DNA from: Solimonas sp036405815
Lineage (GTDB): Bacteria > Pseudomonadota > Gammaproteobacteria > Nevskiales > Nevskiaceae
Length of the DNA stretch: 64,000 nucleotides
Direction of reading: 5' to 3'
NCBI GenBank assembly: GCA_036405815.1
Contig: DASWWX010000019.1
Location: 22,685 to 86,684, forward strand
Positions 59,711 to 64,000 of this stretch are shown piece after piece (position 1 is the first letter of the stretch; every line of letters begins with the position of its first letter). The position numbers and the translations under genes are program-made. The notes beneath the pieces were generated by a model. That model had not been told where the DNA came from. It made no database searches and saw only the letters and a list, made by a program, of their open reading frames with translations.

Positions 59711-62700
59711 ATGCTCAAACTGAATCCCCTCGTTCAGGCTTTGCGCACGAGCGCGCCGGTCATCGCCCTGGGCGGTCTGGTCGTGCCTTTTGCCGCGCTC
59801 GCCAATCCCAGCGGCGCACAGGTGATCCATGGTTCGGTCGGCATCACCTCGCCGGCGCCGGGCGGCACGGTCATCACGCAGAACTCCAATGCCGCGATCG
59901 TCAACTGGCAGCAGTTCTCGATCGGCGGCAACGAGTACGTGCAGTTCCAGCAGCCTTCGGCCTCGGCGGCGATCCTCAATCGCGTCATCGGCGGCGCGCC
60001 CTCGGAAATCCTCGGCGACCTGTCAGCCAACGGCCGCGTATTCCTGATCAATCCGCAGGGCGTGATGTTCGGCGCCGGCAGCCGCGTCGACGTCGGCGGC
60101 CTGTTCGCGAGCACGCTCGACATCGCGGATGAAGACTTCATCGCTGGCCGCTACGTCTTCGCCGGCGGCTCCGGCGCTGGCGTCAGCAACGCCGGCCACA
60201 TATCCGCCGCCGACGGCGGCTTCGTCGTGCTGACGGGCGATCGCGTCGAGAACACGGGCCTGATTCAGGCGCGGCTCGGCAGCGTGGTGCTGGCTTCCGG
60301 CGCCGGCGTGTCCGTCGAACTCGGACAGAACGGCCTGATCGGCTTCGAAGTCGATGCCGCCTCGGCCTCCAGTGCGGCGGGCGTCGACAACCTGGGCGAG
60401 ATCGTCGCGCAGGGCGGATCGGTGCTGATGACCGCGCAGGTGGCCCAGAACCTGGCCCGCAGCGCCGTCAACAACAGCGGTCGCATCGCGGCACAGGGCA
60501 TCGAGGAACGCAACGGCGAAATCTTTCTCACGGCGAACGCGGACGTCACCAACAGCGGCGAACTCGATGCCTCCGGCTACAACGGCGGTACAGTGCTGGC
60601 AATCGCCGGCGGCACGCTGACCAATACCGAGACCGCGCGCATCGACGTCTCCGCCGATGGGGGAACGGGCGGCTTCGTCGAACTGTCTGGCCAGCATCTG
60701 AACCTGCGCGGCTTCGAGATCGTGCGCAACGGCGGCGGTCACCTGCTGATCGACCCGCTGGATCTCACGCTGATCAATGGCGAATCGGGCTCTGCGGGCA
60801 CCGACGAGATGACGTATACCGATCTCGAGTACCTGCTGCAGAACGGCGGCACGTCCCTGTATGGTCAGAACTCGGTCGTCTTCACCGACATCGACGACAA
60901 CCTGCTCGACGGCGTCGGCACGTCGGGATACGGCGGCAGTCTCTACGTTTACACCTCAGGCTGTGCCAGCAACCCCTGCAGCGCCAAGCCGGGCGGCATT
61001 TACGTTGAAGGTGAGGACGACATCTTCAATATCGCCGGTGCACTGGACTTCTACGCCGGTGGCTACGGTGGCTCGATGCAGGCCATCGACATCAAGGCTC
61101 AGGCGCTCAACGCGGGCAGCGGGCTATCGTTGCAGGGCAGCCAGATCGCAGCTCGCGATCTGAACTCCGGCGGAACCATCTCGCTGTATGCCAGCAACGG
61201 CAACATCGTGATTGATGGTTCCGTGGCGGCGGTCGGCGGTAACGGCGACTATTACCTGCCGCGGGCGTCGGTGGAGATGCTGGCTTACGGCGGCACGGTC
61301 TCAGTCACCGGCGATATCTCTGCGCGACACGATGCCGAATCGTTCGATTTCTCGCGCGCCGTCGTCGATATTTATGGCGAACAAGGCGTCGATATCGGCG
61401 GCACCGTCGAAGCAGAGGGCTATGGACAGCCGCTGTACGGCGGCGGCGGCAATTTGAATGGATTCAGCACGGATTCTCTGGGCTGCGCGGAGGACAGCGC
61501 TGCCTGCGTGATCGTCGGCTCCTCGGGCACCGTCAATATCGACGGCAACATCAACGCACGCGGCATCATCGCCGCTGCATCGTTCCCCGATTCGGTCTAC
61601 GACGCGCAGGGCAATCAGATTCCAGTTGAACGGACCGTCGAAGCAGGTAACGTGCAGCTCTCGGTCTACGGCAGCAGCATCGAACTCGGCGGACTGGACG
61701 TCGCGGGCACCGGTCAGGTCTATGCCCACCTCTTCGCGAATTCCGGCGACGTGGATCCCTCCACCCGCTTCGTCAAGGTCAACGGCGATATCCAGGTTGT
61801 TGCCGCGAATGGGCGGGAGGCGGTCAGCGAATCCCAGAGTTTCAGCAACATTTACAGCGAGTCCACCTACGGCGTCGCCGAACTGGTCATCGAAGCGCAG
61901 AGCGAATCGACGGCCCCGGCGATCGCGGTCGACGGCGACGTCACCGTCAAGGGCCCCAGCGCCCTGGCTGCGCTGCGGACCACGCAGGATGTCTCCATCG
62001 GCGGCAACGTTTCAGTCGAAGGTACGGGCTACACGGTCAACGGCGTCTGGCGCTATCTCGGGTCCGATTTCGATCCGTACTACGGAGCGGATCCGTGGCT
62101 CGACGAGGGTTCCGGCAGCTGGGGCAGCGCGCGACTGGAGATCGGCGACCCGGACTACGATGGACTGACGCTGTATGCCGGCGCCGTGAACATCGGCGGC
62201 GCGATCAATGTCACCGGCATCGGCGAAGCCAGCGGCCGTATCTTCGGCGGCGATCTGTCCGTGAGCAGCGCCGACGTTTCGGCCAGCGCCGGCAGCCAGT
62301 CCGGCCAATGGACCGAGTACGCCAACGACAGCCAGTACGTTCACCTGATCGGCAGCACCTACAACGACGGCGAAGGCCCTGCGGTCATCGGGCTCGCCAA
62401 CTACGGCACTGCAGCCTTCGAGTTCGTCTCCAACGCTCTCGGCGAGGTCCGCGTCGGCGGGCCGTCCACGCCAGGTTCGCTGACGGTCAGCGGCCCCATC
62501 GCCGCACTCGATATCTCGGGAGTCAGCACCGTCGAGGCCGGCAACGTAGCCGTGCTGGGCGGCACCGGCGAGGGTGCGCCGCAGCTCGTCGAGATGGTCT
62601 TCTTCCCCAACGAGACCTCCATCGGCCGCGCACTGACGGGCGGCGTTACCTATGCCGACATCGAAGCCGGCAATACGATCCAGCTCGGTGACGTCACCGT

Positions 62701-64000
62701 TTCGGGCACCGGCATCGTGCTGGCGTCGCTCAGCAGCTTCGACACGGTATCGGCTGGCGCGGTCACCGTAACCGCCGAACGCGGCTCCTTCGACAGCAAC
62801 GACCCCGCTCTGACCGACGTCGGCGCCTTGTCGTTCGGCGACGCCGTTGTCCAGATCCAGGCGGGCAGTTCCCATCCCGCAGAGCTCGGCAGCCTGCAGG
62901 TCAAGGCAGACGATCACGTGCACCTGGGCGTGCAGATCGTCGCGAGCGGCAACGTCGACGTCGAGGCCGGACTGGGCGGTGACGGCGGCGCCATCGACGG
63001 CACGATGCCCGCATCGCAAGTCGCCCTGCTCGATTTCCTGTGGAACGACGACGCCGGCAACGAGATCGTCATCGAGCCTCCGGTACAAGAAGCCTTGGTA
63101 CCCCCGGGCGGTCAGATCGGCCCCATCGTGCTGGTTCCGACGCAGATCGAAGGCGCCGACGTCACGCTGCGCTTCACGACGGCGTCGACACTCCAGATCA
63201 GCAACCTGACGGCGACCGGCGCACTGACCATCGACGGCCACAACGGCGAAGGTCCCTCGCTGCTCGATCCGGTCGGCACCGCGATCGATTGGAGCGGCGC
63301 CAGCATCTCGCTCAGCGGGGTGCGTATCGAGGATCTGAGTTCGCTGACCCTGACCGCGAGCGAGGGCACGTTGCGTCTCTCGGATGTCGATCTCGACGCC
63401 GCACAGGTGTTCCTGTTCGCTCAGGACGGCAACGTTGTCGCCGAGGGCAGCGTGCTGATCGATGCCGGCGCAATCGATGTCGTTGCGCTGACCGGCGCGA
63501 TCGATTTGGCGAACGCCACGATCAACGTGGGCGACGGCACCGCCGTCAATGGTCAGGACGATGCCCTGGTCACGCAAATCGGAAACGCCATCGAATCGGA
63601 CTCCGATCTCGCGCCGCTGGCGCCGCCGGCGCCGCGGCCCAATGCCGCGTTTGCCGCCGGCCAGAATGTTTCGCTGGGAACCCTCGAATTCTCCGGCGAT
63701 GGCTACCTGTTCGTGCGCGCTGACAGCGCCGAGTTCGGCAGCGTCGTCGCCGGTTCGGGCGAAAACGCGCTGTTCTACAACTTCCGTCCAGTCGACGACG
63801 CCGAAGACATCCATCTGCCGACGACCGCCAGCCTGCCGTTCAATGCCTCGTCGGTCACGCTCGCCTACGGCGGCACCGACTTCTCGGGCGACATCATCGT
63901 GGATCTGCCCGTGGAAGAAACGGGCGACATCGGTGGCTTCCAGACCCTTGCGCTGCTCGACGACGATGCCAATTACGTGTTCATGACGGCCGCCGCCAGT
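59711..64000 (+). CDS. large TpsA-type filamentous haemagglutinin-like exoprotein (partial, first 1430 residues)
   Basis: This is the partner exoprotein. The ATG at 59711 is followed by a signal peptide (VIALGGLVVPFAALANPSGA) and the TPS export domain, with NSNAAIVNWQQFSIGGNEYV, AILNRVIGGAPSEILGDLSA and NGRVFLINPQGVMFGAGSRV. A beta-helical repeat region runs to the end of the window without a stop, so the C-terminus is missing. The repeats are Gly/Asp/Val-rich (VxVxG, DIxGTV, LxVSG). Unusually, two close Cys pairs occur (SGCASNPCSAKPGG near residue 418 and GCAEDSAACVIVG near 590). The role may be adhesion, but nothing in the visible part proves it. Confidence 0.9.
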   Translation, partial: MLKLNPLVQALRTSAPVIALGGLVVPFAALANPSGAQVIHGSVGITSPAPGGTVITQNSNAAIVNWQQFSIGGNEYVQFQQPSASAAILNRVIGGAPSEILGDLSANGRVFLINPQGVMFGAGSRVDVGGLFASTLDIADEDFIAGRYVFAGGSGAGVSNAGHISAADGGFVVLTGDRVENTGLIQARLGSVVLASGAGVSVELGQNGLIGFEVDAASASSAAGVDNLGEIVAQGGSVLMTAQVAQNLARSAVNNSGRIAAQGIEERNGEIFLTANADVTNSGELDASGYNGGTVLAIAGGTLTNTETARIDVSADGGTGGFVELSGQHLNLRGFEIVRNGGGHLLIDPLDLTLINGESGSAGTDEMTYTDLEYLLQNGGTSLYGQNSVVFTDIDDNLLDGVGTSGYGGSLYVYTSGCASNPCSAKPGGIYVEGEDDIFNIAGALDFYAGGYGGSMQAIDIKAQALNAGSGLSLQGSQIAARDLNSGGTISLYASNGNIVIDGSVAAVGGNGDYYLPRASVEMLAYGGTVSVTGDISARHDAESFDFSRAVVDIYGEQGVDIGGTVEAEGYGQPLYGGGGNLNGFSTDSLGCAEDSAACVIVGSSGTVNIDGNINARGIIAAASFPDSVYDAQGNQIPVERTVEAGNVQLSVYGSSIELGGLDVAGTGQVYAHLFANSGDVDPSTRFVKVNGDIQVVAANGREAVSESQSFSNIYSESTYGVAELVIEAQSESTAPAIAVDGDVTVKGPSALAALRTTQDVSIGGNVSVEGTGYTVNGVWRYLGSDFDPYYGADPWLDEGSGSWGSARLEIGDPDYDGLTLYAGAVNIGGAINVTGIGEASGRIFGGDLSVSSADVSASAGSQSGQWTEYANDSQYVHLIGSTYNDGEGPAVIGLANYGTAAFEFVSNALGEVRVGGPSTPGSLTVSGPIAALDISGVSTVEAGNVAVLGGTGEGAPQLVEMVFFPNETSIGRALTGGVTYADIEAGNTIQLGDVTVSGTGIVLASLSSFDTVSAGAVTVTAERGSFDSNDPALTDVGALSFGDAVVQIQAGSSHPAELGSLQVKADDHVHLGVQIVASGNVDVEAGLGGDGGAIDGTMPASQVALLDFLWNDDAGNEIVIEPPVQEALVPPGGQIGPIVLVPTQIEGADVTLRFTTASTLQISNLTATGALTIDGHNGEGPSLLDPVGTAIDWSGASISLSGVRIEDLSSLTLTASEGTLRLSDVDLDAAQVFLFAQDGNVVAEGSVLIDAGAIDVVALTGAIDLANATINVGDGTAVNGQDDALVTQIGNAIESDSDLAPLAPPAPRPNAAFAAGQNVSLGTLEFSGDGYLFVRADSAEFGSVVAGSGENALFYNFRPVDDAEDIHLPTTASLPFNASSVTLAYGGTDFSGDIIVDLPVEETGDIGGFQTLALLDDDANYVFMTAAAS

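Noticed and set aside
62012..63814. 600-codon open frame antisense to the TpsA gene
   Set aside because: The plus-strand TpsA frame is continuous from 59711 and has family motifs; the antisense frame is Asp/Arg/Val-rich shadow sequence.

Overview
The window is about 64 kb of high-GC DNA with short intergenic gaps, many ATGA/TGATG stop-start overlaps, the flgA/flgM/flgN and rnf-nth gene arrangements, an Mrp-type carrier and a complete-looking AST arginine pathway apart from astE. This gene set points to a motile, aerobic gammaproteobacterium, most likely near Nevskiales/Solimonadaceae or Xanthomonadales. That placement is an inference from gene content and not from a marker tree. No rRNA, CRISPR array, integrase or intact insertion sequence was seen.

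Layout. 1-16.2 kb is flagellar. On the minus strand, from high to low coordinates, lie cheV, flgB-C-D-E-F and then flgG-H-I-J-K, with flgK leaving the window. Diverging from cheV on the plus strand are flgA, flgM, flgN and a YcgR-like PilZ protein. Three sigma-54 sites (flgA, flgB, flgG) share the form TGGnnCn-N4-TTGTA. Two FliA/sigma-28 sites (flgM, and probably cheV) complete a regulatory hierarchy readable from the DNA. The flg run is split between flgF and flgG by an iron module: a Fiu/PiuA-type TonB receptor behind a Fur box, a PiuC-type 2-oxoglutarate oxygenase and an FMN 2-hydroxyacid oxidase. A 271-bp element with terminal inverted repeats sits between flgB and cheV and overlaps the cheV stop.

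16.3-26.8 kb holds housekeeping and envelope genes: rlmKL, a TonB-C/TPR protein, a two-repeat periplasmic protein, dcd with a decayed copy of its own 3' end next to it, apbC/mrp, a proteinase-K-like protease and an aldehyde dehydrogenase. 26.9-32.9 kb is one tightly coupled plus-strand operon: metG, a small membrane protein, rnfB, rnfD, rnfG, a second small membrane protein and nth. It follows the Rnf/Rsx order but has no rnfC, and its RnfA and RnfE positions are occupied by proteins without the family's cysteine motifs. This is the most unusual system in the window.

32.9-51.2 kb includes alanine dehydrogenase, a large Ig-repeat lipoprotein split by a 9-G tract, tRNA-Arg(CCT) and a polar amino-acid ABC transporter. 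It then carries an arginine succinyltransferase cluster (M20 hydrolase, DUF3298-like lipoprotein, astA, astD, astB), elaA, gspA-gspB, the astC-type aminotransferase and tRNA-Ala(CGC). 51.3-64 kb carries an S8 protease with a GlyGly-CTERM-like tail (a plausible type II secretion cargo beside gspAB), a LOG-family protein, a DUF1631 protein, an HNH nuclease, and a two-partner secretion pair whose large TpsA exoprotein runs off the right edge.
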